Source: an uncultured Porphyromonadaceae bacterium (GTDB lineage Bacteria > Bacteroidota > Bacteroidia > Bacteroidales > Paludibacteraceae). From it: a stretch of DNA of 9,133 bases. The notes below the pieces were generated by a model. The model was not told the origin of the DNA. It made no database searches and worked only from the letters and a program-made list of their open reading frames with translations. The position numbers and the translations under genes were made by a program. Shown piece by piece: positions 1-5,850 of the stretch. The DNA lies in assembly GCA_937898265.1 (NCBI GenBank), contig CALEJM010000285.1:1-9133 (forward strand), read 5' to 3'. The first letter of the stretch is position 1, and every line of letters starts with the position of its first letter.

Positions 1-37
1 TCAAAGATATGAGAGTGGGTATCAACCATACTATATA

Positions 38-766
38 TTATAATGTATCAACAAACGCATCGGCTTGGGCCAACGTATCGAGTTTACCGATGTCCATCAT
101 CTTGAAATCGTTGGGCACGTAAGCCAAAATCTTCTCCTTGGCAGCCACAGCAAGATAGAAATCAATGATAGAGAATTTCTCAGGCCAGTCGGTCATCAGT
201 TGCAACGCCTTAGGGTTGAGCACCTGAATGCCAGAGAACGCCAATTTACGGCATGCCTCCACATCAAGGTTGTCGTAAGGCGATTTCACCTCGCCTGTGG
301 TGACGTTGGTCCAACCCACCAAGCGGTTCTCGTGATTGAAAAGGAGATAACGTGAAGTCTTACGTTCACTCACCACCAACGTAGCGAGAGCGTCATCATG
401 ATGAGCCTCACGAAGCTTGGTCAGCGAGAGATTGGAGAGGATGTCGACGTTATGCACCAGAAACGGTTCGTCCTTCGGAAGCAACGGAGCCGCATGACGC
501 AGTCCGCCACCAGTTTCCAACAGTTGACTCGACTCATCGGAAATCACAACCTCCATCCCCTTGTTATTGGCTTTGAGATAGGCTGTCAGCATCTCGGCGA
601 AGTGATGCACATTGACCACCACCCGCTCGCAGCCTTCACGTTGCAGCTTCTCCAACAGATGAGCGATGAGCGGTTTCTGTTTCACTGGCACCAATGCTTT
701 AGGCATCGTATCGGTGAGCGGTTTGAGTCGTGTGCCGAGACCGGCAGCAAAAATCATGGCTTGCAT
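38..766 (-). CDS. murU: MurU-like sugar-1-phosphate nucleotidyltransferase
   Basis: A 242-residue cytoplasmic nucleotidyltransferase of the NTP_transferase (GlmU/RmlA/MurU) fold. The N-terminal nucleotide-binding signature is clear: FAAGLGTRLKPLTD at residues 6-19, followed by the PKAL motif at 22-25. The metal-binding Asp is probably D108 in HNVDIL, and a second conserved acidic block, MDIGKLD, lies at 224-230. I chose the ATG at 766 because it begins directly at the conserved MQAMIFAAG; an in-frame TTG at 772 would add only two residues. The start lies 6 bp after the stop of the upstream kinase gene, so the two are almost certainly cotranscribed and possibly coupled. By family knowledge, MurU makes UDP-MurNAc from MurNAc-1-phosphate and UTP, and AmgK-type kinases make its substrate. 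The MurU call rests mainly on that pairing and on the short length. Glucose-1-P or mannose-1-P specificity remains possible. The general class is certain. Confidence 0.88.
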   Translation of the reverse strand: MQAMIFAAGLGTRLKPLTDTMPKALVPVKQKPLIAHLLEKLQREGCERVVVNVHHFAEMLTAYLKANNKGMEVVISDESSQLLETGGGLRHAAPLLPKDEPFLVHNVDILSNLSLTKLREAHHDDALATLVVSERKTSRYLLFNHENRLVGWTNVTTGEVKSPYDNLDVEACRKLAFSGIQVLNPKALQLMTDWPEKFSIIDFYLAVAAKEKILAYVPNDFKMMDIGKLDTLAQADAFVDTL

Positions 767-772
767 AGTCAA

Positions 773-2179
773 CTACAGTTTATATTTTACCTTCTGCTCA
801 CGATGGTGAACAAGGATATGAATCTCAGGATATTGCTCATGCAGACGATGTGCCAACTGTTCGGCACAATAGACCGAACGATGTTGTCCGCCGGTGCAGC
901 CAAAGGCGGCTTGCAGATGAGAGAAGCCACGCTCCAGGTAACGCTCCACATGACTTGACATCAACGCCACGGCATGACCGATGAAGGTCTCCACCTCATC
1001 ATACTGACGGAGGTAGTCAATCACAGGCTGATCCATGCCGGTGATTTTTTTATACTCCTCGTAACGACCAGGGTTATGAAGCGCACGACAGTCGAACACA
1101 TAACCGCCGCCATTGCCCGAAGCGTCGTAAGGGTAGCCGTTCTTGAACGAAAAACTGAGAATCTCCACCTCGAGCGGTTGCTTCTCTTCCACGATAGGCT
1201 TCTCGGTGAGTTGAAGCAGCAGGTTGTTGAGGTAGGGATATTCTTCGAAAGGAGTCTGAAGCAGTTCGCGCAGACTCTGCAACGCGAACGGAATGCTCTG
1301 TATGAAATGTGGTTTACGCTCATGCAATCCGCGGAAGCCATAAGCACCTAACACCTGCATCAGGCGGAAGAGGACGAAGTGGCGAAGCGTCTGTCGGAAC
1401 TCGCAAGCGTCAATCTTGAGGAAAGGCTTGGCAGCTTCAAGATAAGCATCGATGAGTCGGTCGCGAAGTGACGTTGGATATTGTGCCTTAGCTTGCCAGA
1501 GGAACGAAGCCACATCGTAATAGATTGGTCCACGACGACCGCCTTGGAAATCGATGAAATAAGGTTTGCCCTCGGAAATCATCACGTTGCGCGCTTGGAA
1601 GTCGCGATACATGAAGGTGTTGGTTTTCGACGCAAGCAACCTATGCGTGAGTTTTTGGAAGTCATCATCCAGTCGCACCTCATTAAACTCCAAGCCAGTC
1701 AGTTTGAGGTAGCAGTATTTGAAGTAGTTGAGGTCGAAACTGATGCTCCTTTCGTCAAACTCAGGCAACGGATAGCAGACGGAGAAGTCGAACTGCTCTG
1801 CTCCGAGGAACTGGATGCGAGGCAACTCACAGATGGTCTGACGCAGAAGGGTCTCATGTTCGGGGGTGTAACAACCGGTGGAACGTGCTTCGGCCAAGAG
1901 GTCGAACAACGCCGTTGAGCCAAGGTCTTGCTGAAGATAGCGTTGACCGTCATCGGTGGCGGCAAGAAGTTGGGGCACATTGAGTTGTTTTTGGTGGAAA
2001 TGTTTGGCAATAGCGATGAAAGCACGGTTCTCTTCGTCGGAAGTGCCTACCACACCAACCACCGTTGGTGTGCCACTGAGACGGAAATACTGCCGATTGC
2101 TTCCCGCTGCCGTGAGAGCTTTAACATCAAGAGGCTCAATGCCAAAGGTGCGCTGATAGAGTTCAATGAGTTGCTGCAT
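773..2179 (-). CDS. AmgK-like sugar kinase fused to RapZ C-terminal domain
   Basis: A 468-residue two-domain protein. Residues 1 to about 325 are an aminoglycoside-phosphotransferase/choline-kinase-like fold: SNRQYFRL at 27-34, the Brenner catalytic loop YRDFQARN at 191-198 (D193, N198), and the metal-binding FIDFQ at 208-212 (D210). Residues about 336-468 match the RapZ C-terminal domain: FKNGYP at 345-350, VFDCRALHNP at 361-370, TGMDQPV at 380-386, and the hallmark GCTGGQHRS at 427-435. The P-loop N-terminal domain of classical RapZ is absent. The kinase probably phosphorylates MurNAc/GlcNAc at C1 (AmgK role) and feeds the next gene. In E. coli the RapZ C-domain binds glucosamine-6-phosphate and small RNAs; here a sensing role is inference. 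The open frame extends upstream to 2356, but I chose the ATG at 2179 because the preceding residues resemble no domain and would cover the divergent promoter region. Stop TAG at 773-775. Confidence 0.9.
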   Translation of the reverse strand: MQQLIELYQRTFGIEPLDVKALTAAGSNRQYFRLSGTPTVVGVVGTSDEENRAFIAIAKHFHQKQLNVPQLLAATDDGQRYLQQDLGSTALFDLLAEARSTGCYTPEHETLLRQTICELPRIQFLGAEQFDFSVCYPLPEFDERSISFDLNYFKYCYLKLTGLEFNEVRLDDDFQKLTHRLLASKTNTFMYRDFQARNVMISEGKPYFIDFQGGRRGPIYYDVASFLWQAKAQYPTSLRDRLIDAYLEAAKPFLKIDACEFRQTLRHFVLFRLMQVLGAYGFRGLHERKPHFIQSIPFALQSLRELLQTPFEEYPYLNNLLLQLTEKPIVEEKQPLEVEILSFSFKNGYPYDASGNGGGYVFDCRALHNPGRYEEYKKITGMDQPVIDYLRQYDEVETFIGHAVALMSSHVERYLERGFSHLQAAFGCTGGQHRSVYCAEQLAHRLHEQYPEIHILVHHREQKVKYKL

Positions 2180-2224
2180 AGCAAAGGTTTCGTTTGGTGG
2201 GACGAGGTCCCATGAAATAGAGTG

Positions 2225-2258
2225 TAAAAGTACGCAAACTTTTTTGGTTCTACCCAAA
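2225..2258 (-). promoter_or_regulatory. possible promoter for the kinase/nucleotidyltransferase operon
   Basis: On the minus strand, TACTTTTA (plus coordinates 2225-2232) matches the Bacteroidota -7 element TAnnTTTG at all fixed positions but the last. A TTTG lies upstream at 2255-2258. The spacer is 22 bp, slightly longer than the usual 19-21. Transcription would start roughly 40 bp before the ATG at 2179. The match is imperfect and could be chance in this AT-rich spot. Confidence 0.35.
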
Positions 2259-2274
2259 GAATTGAGTATTTTTG
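2243..2274 (+). promoter_or_regulatory. Bacteroidota-type promoter for the helicase gene
   Basis: TTTG at 2243-2246 (-33 element), a 20-bp spacer, then TATTTTTG at 2267-2274, a perfect match to the TAnnTTTG -7 element used by the Bacteroidota primary sigma factor. Transcription would start near 2280 and leave a leader of about 90 nt before the helicase ATG at 2373. It overlaps the weaker candidate promoter on the opposite strand. Confidence 0.7.
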
Positions 2275-2372
2275 CAATCCTTGCGAACCGACGGACTCCA
2301 AACAGCCGACAGCAGCCTTCCGTCAAGATTCGCCAACGGAATATCCACCACATCAATCAAGACAGCAACACG

Positions 2373-3773
2373 ATGACAATCAACGATTTTTGGGAAGAGC
2401 GTATTCTCACTGCGCTCGGCTTCACCCCCACACCCAGTCAGGCGGAGTGCATCAAGAAACTCTCTGCTTTTCTCTCAAGCAAAGAGGATCGTCGCACGTT
2501 TCTGCTCAACGGCTACGCAGGTACGGGTAAGACGTCGTTGATGAGTGCTGTGGTCAAGACGCTCAACGACCTCGAGGTGCCTGTTGTGCTGTTGGCGCCT
2601 ACGGGTCGCGCTGCCAAGGTGTTGGCAAACTATTCCAATCACCCCGCCTCCTCTATCCACCGTTATATCTACCGACAGACCAGTGTCTATGGCAATGATT
2701 TTGAGATTGGTTACAACAAACTGAAAAACGCGGTGTTCATCGTCGACGAGGCTTCGATGATTTCCAGTTTCAACGACGGCGGTATCTTTGGGTCTGGTTC
2801 GCTGATCGACGACCTCATCGATTTCGTGTTTCAAGGTGAGGGTTGCTCCCTAATCCTATTGGGCGACACAGCCCAGCTTCTGCCTGTTGGACAAGATTAC
2901 TCACCTGCACTTGACCCCGAGTTCCTTCGTCAATACTATCTGAATACGATGTCGCACACGTTGTGCGATGTGGTTCGTCAAGCCAACGAGAGCGGCATCC
3001 TACACAACGCCACTTTGTTGCGCTCTGCGATGGAACAGGAAACGATGCCACAGCTGAATGTCAAGCCGTTCAAAGACGTCGTTCGTCTGCCTGGCGACGA
3101 GTTGGTGGATGCTATCTATAGTTCCTACGACGAATACGGCGAGGATTCGGTGGTGATCGTGACTCGCAGCAACAAACGGGCAACGTTATACAACAAAGGC
3201 ATTCGCAATCAGGTGCTCCAACGAGAGGAGGAACTCTCGAACGGCGACCGCTTGATGGTGACGCGCAACGACTATTTCTGGGCTGAGCAGTATCAAGGTA
3301 TCGACTTCATTGCCAACGGCGATATGGCTGAGATTGTGCGACTTCGCAAGCACCACGACCTCTACGGATTCCGTTTTGTTGAAGCTACGCTGCAGTTTTC
3401 CGACTACGATATGGAACTTGACGTCATGCTGCTCATCGACTCCCTCTATGCAGACAGCAGCCAGGAGATGGAAACTCTGCGACAGACGCTGCTCTCGCGC
3501 GTGGAAGAGGACTATATGCATATCTCCTCCAAGCGCGAACGGTACAAAGAGATGCGCAAAGACAAATTCCTCAACGCCTTGAACGTGAAGTTTGCCTATG
3601 CCGTCACTTGCCATAAAGCACAAGGCGGACAATGGGACTGCGTGTTCGTTGACTCTGGCATTTTCAACGAGGAGCAACTCGATGCCTCCTACTGGCGCTG
3701 GCTCTACACCGCTTTCACCCGCGCTCAAAAGAAAGTCTACCTCGTCAATTTCCTCGACAAACTTTTTGAATAA
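2373..3773 (+). CDS. RecD/Pif1-like superfamily 1B ATP-dependent DNA helicase
   Basis: A 466-residue cytoplasmic helicase. Motifs in order: Q-motif-like TPTPSQ at 18-23; Walker A GYAGTGKTS at 47-55; motif Ia APTGRAAK at 75-82; Walker B VFIVDEASM at 121-129; motif III GDTAQLLPVG at 164-173; a UvrD_C_2-type C-terminal block TCHKAQGGQWDCVFVD at 412-427; and motif VI YTAFTRAQKKVYLV at 445-458. This is the RecD/Dda/Pif1 arrangement (5'-3' polarity by family). It is much shorter than RecD2 and has no RecB or RecC neighbour, so a stand-alone repair or replication helicase is likely. The frame is open back to 2166, but the ATG at 2373 is preferred: it lies downstream of the promoter at 2243-2274, and the extra 69 residues would run antisense into the kinase gene and look non-domain. 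The stop TAA is at 3771-3773, and the repeat-rich intergenic region starts immediately after. No damage is seen. Confidence 0.93.
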   Translation: MTINDFWEERILTALGFTPTPSQAECIKKLSAFLSSKEDRRTFLLNGYAGTGKTSLMSAVVKTLNDLEVPVVLLAPTGRAAKVLANYSNHPASSIHRYIYRQTSVYGNDFEIGYNKLKNAVFIVDEASMISSFNDGGIFGSGSLIDDLIDFVFQGEGCSLILLGDTAQLLPVGQDYSPALDPEFLRQYYLNTMSHTLCDVVRQANESGILHNATLLRSAMEQETMPQLNVKPFKDVVRLPGDELVDAIYSSYDEYGEDSVVIVTRSNKRATLYNKGIRNQVLQREEELSNGDRLMVTRNDYFWAEQYQGIDFIANGDMAEIVRLRKHHDLYGFRFVEATLQFSDYDMELDVMLLIDSLYADSSQEMETLRQTLLSRVEEDYMHISSKRERYKEMRKDKFLNALNVKFAYAVTCHKAQGGQWDCVFVDSGIFNEEQLDASYWRWLYTAFTRAQKKVYLVNFLDKLFE

Positions 3774-3782
3774 AAACAACCT

Positions 3783-3809
3783 TTCAAACCTTTCGAAAAG
3801 TAGAGAAAG
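3783..3809. repeat. upstream 9-bp-period repeat (three units)
   Basis: Three 9-bp units: TTCAAACCT, TTCGAAAAG, TAGAGAAAG. The last two form an 18-mer (3792-3809) that recurs with one mismatch at 4100-4117 in the larger array on the far side of the 42-bp repeats. It begins 10 bp after the helicase stop codon. Confidence 0.6.
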
Positions 3810-3888
3810 TGGAAGCAGACTCAATGTGCAATATCGAACTTTGTTAATATATTATAAAATTTCACCGAAAAAATTAACAGTGTATAAC

Positions 3889-4032
3889 GTTTCGAGTAAT
3901 GAAACTGCTTATCCAAAAATTGGCTGGACAGTTTCGAGTAATGAAACTGCTTATCCAAAAATTGGCTGGACAGTTTCGAGTAGTGAAACTGCATATCCAA
4001 AAATTGGCTGGACAGTTTCGAGTAGTGAAACT
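3889..4032. repeat. 42-bp tandem repeat, three full copies plus partial
   Basis: Copies lie at 3889-3930, 3931-3972 and 3973-4014, with an 18-bp partial at 4015-4032. Each starts with the small inverted repeat GTTTCGAGTAATGAAAC (5-bp arms, 7-nt loop) and also holds CCAAAAATTGG (4-bp arms, 3-nt loop). Copies 1 and 2 are identical. Copy 3 has two substitutions (AGTAAT to AGTAGT, GCTTAT to GCATAT), and the partial shares the first of these. The unit is a multiple of three, so two forward frames stay open through it, one repeating VSSNETAYPKIGWT. There are no unique spacers, so it is not a CRISPR array. It has the form of a minisatellite prone to copy-number change. Confidence 0.93.
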
Positions 4033-4046
4033 ACAACGACAACAGA

Positions 4047-4070
4047 CCCTCTCCCGTTAAAGGGCGAGGG
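4047..4070. repeat. GC-rich palindrome, REP-like or terminator-like hairpin
   Basis: Arms CCCTC-T-CCC (4047-4055) and GGG-C-GAGGG (4062-4070) pair around a six-base loop GTTAAA, with a single T/C mismatch in the stem. It is followed by GGTGGGTAAG rather than a T run, so it is not a classic intrinsic terminator. Purine-rich GGG palindromes of this form are common as dispersed intergenic repeats in Bacteroidales, from general knowledge. It could also block transcription running on from the helicase gene. Confidence 0.65.
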
Positions 4071-4081
4071 GGTGGGTAAGT

Positions 4082-4153
4082 TTAGAAAAGTTCGAAAGGT
4101 TCGAACAGTAGAGAAAGATTGAACCACTTGAACATCTCGAACGCTTCGAACAT
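4082..4153. repeat. 9-bp-period array, eight degenerate units
   Basis: Eight consecutive 9-bp units in strict phase: TTAGAAAAG, TTCGAAAGG, TTCGAACAG, TAGAGAAAG, ATTGAACCA, CTTGAACAT, CTCGAACGC, TTCGAACAT. The consensus is about TTCGAACAN. The central G falls at 4085, 4094, 4103, 4121, 4130, 4139 and 4148, with only the fourth unit out of pattern. TTCGAA is self-complementary, so each well-matched unit has a palindromic core. Units 3-4 repeat the 18-mer at 3792-3809. Confidence 0.7.
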
Positions 4154-4263
4154 TTCTTAACCTGATTGAATTGCTAATCGCCGAGGGTCTTCAGGCTCAT
4201 AAACAAGATGGTAAACCACCCATTGCAGAATTATTCTGTGACGCATTGTTTTCTTTGGGTTAA
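4132..4263 (+). other. short open frame without ATG, possible gene remnant
   Basis: This frame opens after a TGA at 4129-4131 and ends at TAA 4261-4263. From about 4159 it reads like ordinary protein (NLIELLIAEGLQAHKQDGKP, then PIAELFCDALFSLG). There is no ATG; a TTG at 4171 is the only plausible start. The first nine or so codons are translated 9-bp repeat. It may be the 3' end of a gene whose front was lost, or chance: a frame of 43 codons without a stop is not rare. I do not recognise the peptide. Confidence 0.2.
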
Positions 4264-4284
4264 AAGACTGATTAACGAAAAATT

Positions 4285-5385
4285 ATGACTAATTTTGCGA
4301 GCAAAATTTTTCAACACATGAAACCCGTAAGAATCACGATATTTATTGTTCTGACATTCGTTGTATTAGGCTGTTTAAGTGCGATTTACCCACAAGACGG
4401 CATCACCATCGGCACAATGACGCTGAAGTTTCCGTCGCTCACAGACGTGCTCCAGCCCGCCAATGCTGCTACCTCCGTCAACGCCGACGCCCTACTCAGC
4501 GAGGCAGAATCGCAGTTGAGCAATATGCTGGCTGCCGAAGCTAAGATAGCAGACGACGAAGAGGCTGAAGCGATGGCCAAGTTTGAGAAGTTCTTCAGTC
4601 AGAACCCTGCACGCATCTATTTCCCAAACAACGACAACACCTTCTTTGACCCGCTGTTCCGCGCGTTGGATTCCGCTCGCATTAAACCAGTGCGCATCAT
4701 ACACTATGGCGACTCACAGATTGAGATTGACCGCATCTCAGCCAGTCTGCGTGAATGTCTGCAGTCGCGTTTCGGCGGCTATGGTCCTGGCATGTTGCCT
4801 GTGATTCAAACCGTGCCCACCGTCTCCGTTCATCAAACCTGCTCCAACACCGAATTACCTCGTTATCTCCTCTATGGACCAGATGCTTATCGAACCAAGA
4901 GCTATCGCTATGGCATCATGGCACAGATGACACAAATCAGCGGTTCGGTGACCTGCTCCTTCGCAGCTTGCGGATACAAAGACACCCAAGAACATGTCAA
5001 GAAATTCTCCAAGGTGAGCGTCTTGGTAGGCAACGTGACACAACGTCTGAGCGTGACAGTCAGCTCCGGTTCTTACTCCTCGACACAGACCGTAGAACCG
5101 ATGGCAGGCTCAAAACAGTTGACCTTCAACATCGGCAACAACGTCGCTCGCACCACTGTCACGATGAATGGCGTAGCTGAAATCTATGGCATCATGCTTG
5201 ACGGCAACAAAGGCGTAGCACTCGACAACATACCAATGCGTGGCTGCGGTGGCACCATCTTCACTGGCATCAACAGCGCCCAACCAACTCAGTTCTGCAA
5301 AGAGAACAACGTGCGTCTCGTCATCATGCAATACGGTGGCAATGCGATGGGTTACATCAAGAGCAAAGAGTCGCGCACACAATAA
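4285..5385 (+). CDS. N-terminal fragment of broken SGNH hydrolase
   Basis: This is the 366-residue product expected if translation stops at TAA 5383-5385. It keeps the N-terminal hydrophobic segment ITIFIVLTFVVLGCLSAIY (residues 17-35), block I with Ser144 and the beta-rich insert, but lacks the Asp/His of block V, so it should be inactive alone. The VVLGC sequence ending at Cys30 resembles a lipobox but has Leu at -2, so a lipoprotein is possible, not certain. The start is uncertain: ATG 4285 adds 11 residues, while ATG 4318 gives a more typical short charged signal (MKPVRITIFIV) and would fit the promoter-like TAATTTTG at 4290-4297. Confidence 0.6.
   Translation: MTNFASKIFQHMKPVRITIFIVLTFVVLGCLSAIYPQDGITIGTMTLKFPSLTDVLQPANAATSVNADALLSEAESQLSNMLAAEAKIADDEEAEAMAKFEKFFSQNPARIYFPNNDNTFFDPLFRALDSARIKPVRIIHYGDSQIEIDRISASLRECLQSRFGGYGPGMLPVIQTVPTVSVHQTCSNTELPRYLLYGPDAYRTKSYRYGIMAQMTQISGSVTCSFAACGYKDTQEHVKKFSKVSVLVGNVTQRLSVTVSSGSYSSTQTVEPMAGSKQLTFNIGNNVARTTVTMNGVAEIYGIMLDGNKGVALDNIPMRGCGGTIFTGINSAQPTQFCKENNVRLVIMQYGGNAMGYIKSKESRTQ
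4290..4308 (+). promoter_or_regulatory. -7-like element overlapping a small hairpin at the SGNH gene start
   Basis: TAATTTTG at 4290-4297 is a perfect TAnnTTTG match, the only one I found in the 4030-4300 stretch. The region 19 bp upstream has only ACTG where TTTG is expected. Over it lies a perfect inverted repeat, AATTTTGC (4291-4298) and GCAAAATT (4301-4308) around GA, followed by TTTTC. If it is a promoter, the ATG at 4318 is the true start; if it is transcribed, it forms an AU-rich hairpin near the start codon. Confidence 0.3.
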
Positions 5386-5466
5386 ATTGAGAGTCTCGGC
5401 AAACAGATTGACCGCATCAAACAATGGGCACCCAACGCTCAGATTCTCTTCATCGGTCCTTCCGAC

Positions 5467-5850
5467 ATGGCAACCTCCATCGACGGCACGATGCAGACCT
5501 ACCCTCATCTCCCAACCGTGGTAGCAGAAATCAAACAGATGGCATTGGCTCACGGCGCAGCCTTCTGGGACCTCTACGGTGCGATGGGCGGCAAGAACAG
5601 CATGGTTCAATGGGTGAAGTCCAATCCTCCGTTGGCTGGCAGCGACTACGTCCACTTCACCACCGCTGGTGCCAACAAGGTGTCGGGACTGCTGAAACAG
5701 TCGATTCTGATTTATCACAGTTACTTCCAACACCGCAATGGAACCAACATCTCGCCAAAGGTGAGCAAGGTGCCTGTTCAATACGCGCCTAACCTCGTTG
5801 ACTCCATTAAATCCGTTCCACTCCAGTTTGCTCCTTATGAAAAGAAATAG
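5467..5850 (+). CDS. C-terminal fragment of broken SGNH hydrolase
   Basis: The largest ATG-started frame left after the internal stop, 127 residues. It holds the block V Asp-x-x-His (SDYVHFT; Asp60 and His63 of this fragment) plus the WDLYGAMGG segment also seen in the second SGNH protein (WDLYEIMGG). It has no signal sequence and no catalytic Ser, and the 27 codons between the stop and this ATG are still protein-like. It is thus the tail of the upstream gene, not an independent gene. Its last 14 bp overlap the next start codon. Confidence 0.45.
   Translation: MATSIDGTMQTYPHLPTVVAEIKQMALAHGAAFWDLYGAMGGKNSMVQWVKSNPPLAGSDYVHFTTAGANKVSGLLKQSILIYHSYFQHRNGTNISPKVSKVPVQYAPNLVDSIKSVPLQFAPYEKK

Larger units (their letters stand above)
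3774..4284. other. 511-bp repeat-rich intergenic region
   Basis: This stretch between the helicase stop and the SGNH gene holds no confident gene. In order it contains three 9-bp-period units (3783-3809), an AT-rich segment (about 3838-3880), a 42-bp tandem array (3889-4032), a GC-rich palindrome (4047-4070), eight more 9-bp units (4082-4153), and about 130 bp of ordinary-looking sequence with one open frame. A long frame running through it from within the helicase gene (3592-4122) is mostly an out-of-frame shadow of helicase codons, so I do not call it. No U-tract terminator follows the helicase gene; the palindrome at 4047-4070 may take that role. Confidence 0.8.
4285..5850 (+). pseudogene. 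SGNH/GDSL-type hydrolase or acyltransferase, broken by in-frame TAA
   Basis: Read in one frame, this is a 521-codon gene with a single TAA at codon 367 (5383-5385). Sense coding resumes at once (IESLGKQIDRIKQWAPNAQI) and stays open to TAG at 5848-5850, with no frameshift. The whole protein has an N-terminal membrane anchor or signal (residues 17-35), an Ala/Glu-rich linker (about 65-105), SGNH block I HYGDSQ (140-145, Ser144), a beta-rich insert (about 205-310), a block III-like QYGGNA (349-354), and block V SDYVHF with Asp454 and His457. The stop therefore lies between Ser144 and the Asp/His pair. TAA closes intact neighbours (helicase, second SGNH gene, MBOAT), so codon reassignment is unlikely. 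A Tyr codon (TAC or TAT) changed to TAA would explain it. Its 3' end overlaps the next gene by 14 bp. Confidence 0.85.

Noticed and set aside
974..1351. Plus-strand frames opposite the kinase gene (also 65-355, 398-958, 1481-1918)
   Set aside because: These are antisense shadows of well-supported minus-strand genes, with no recognisable motifs.
2180..2356. Upstream extension of the kinase/RapZ frame to 2356
   Set aside because: The extra 59 residues are Arg/Trp/Cys-rich without domain character and cross the divergent promoter region. ATG 2179 fits the family start.
2166..2372. Upstream extension of the helicase frame to 2166
   Set aside because: It would begin inside the kinase gene on the other strand and precede the TATTTTTG promoter. 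The helicase domain starts soon after ATG 2373.
3889..4032. Possible CRISPR array, because GTTTC...GAAAC recurs at fixed spacing
   Set aside because: The sequences between copies are identical rather than unique, the dyad is only 17 bp, and no cas gene is present. It is a plain tandem repeat.
3592..4122. 176-codon plus-strand frame ending in VSSNETAYPKIGWT repeats
   Set aside because: Its first 60 or so codons are an out-of-frame reading of the helicase 3' end, and the rest is translated repeat DNA. There is no domain-like sequence.
5383..5385. TAA as a reassigned sense codon
   Set aside because: The helicase, second SGNH and MBOAT genes all end with TAA at natural protein ends, so the standard bacterial code applies.
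5110..5781. 223-codon minus-strand frame opposite the SGNH gene
   Set aside because: It is a long antisense shadow rich in His/Val/Asp, with no domain signature. The plus strand clearly encodes SGNH motifs here.
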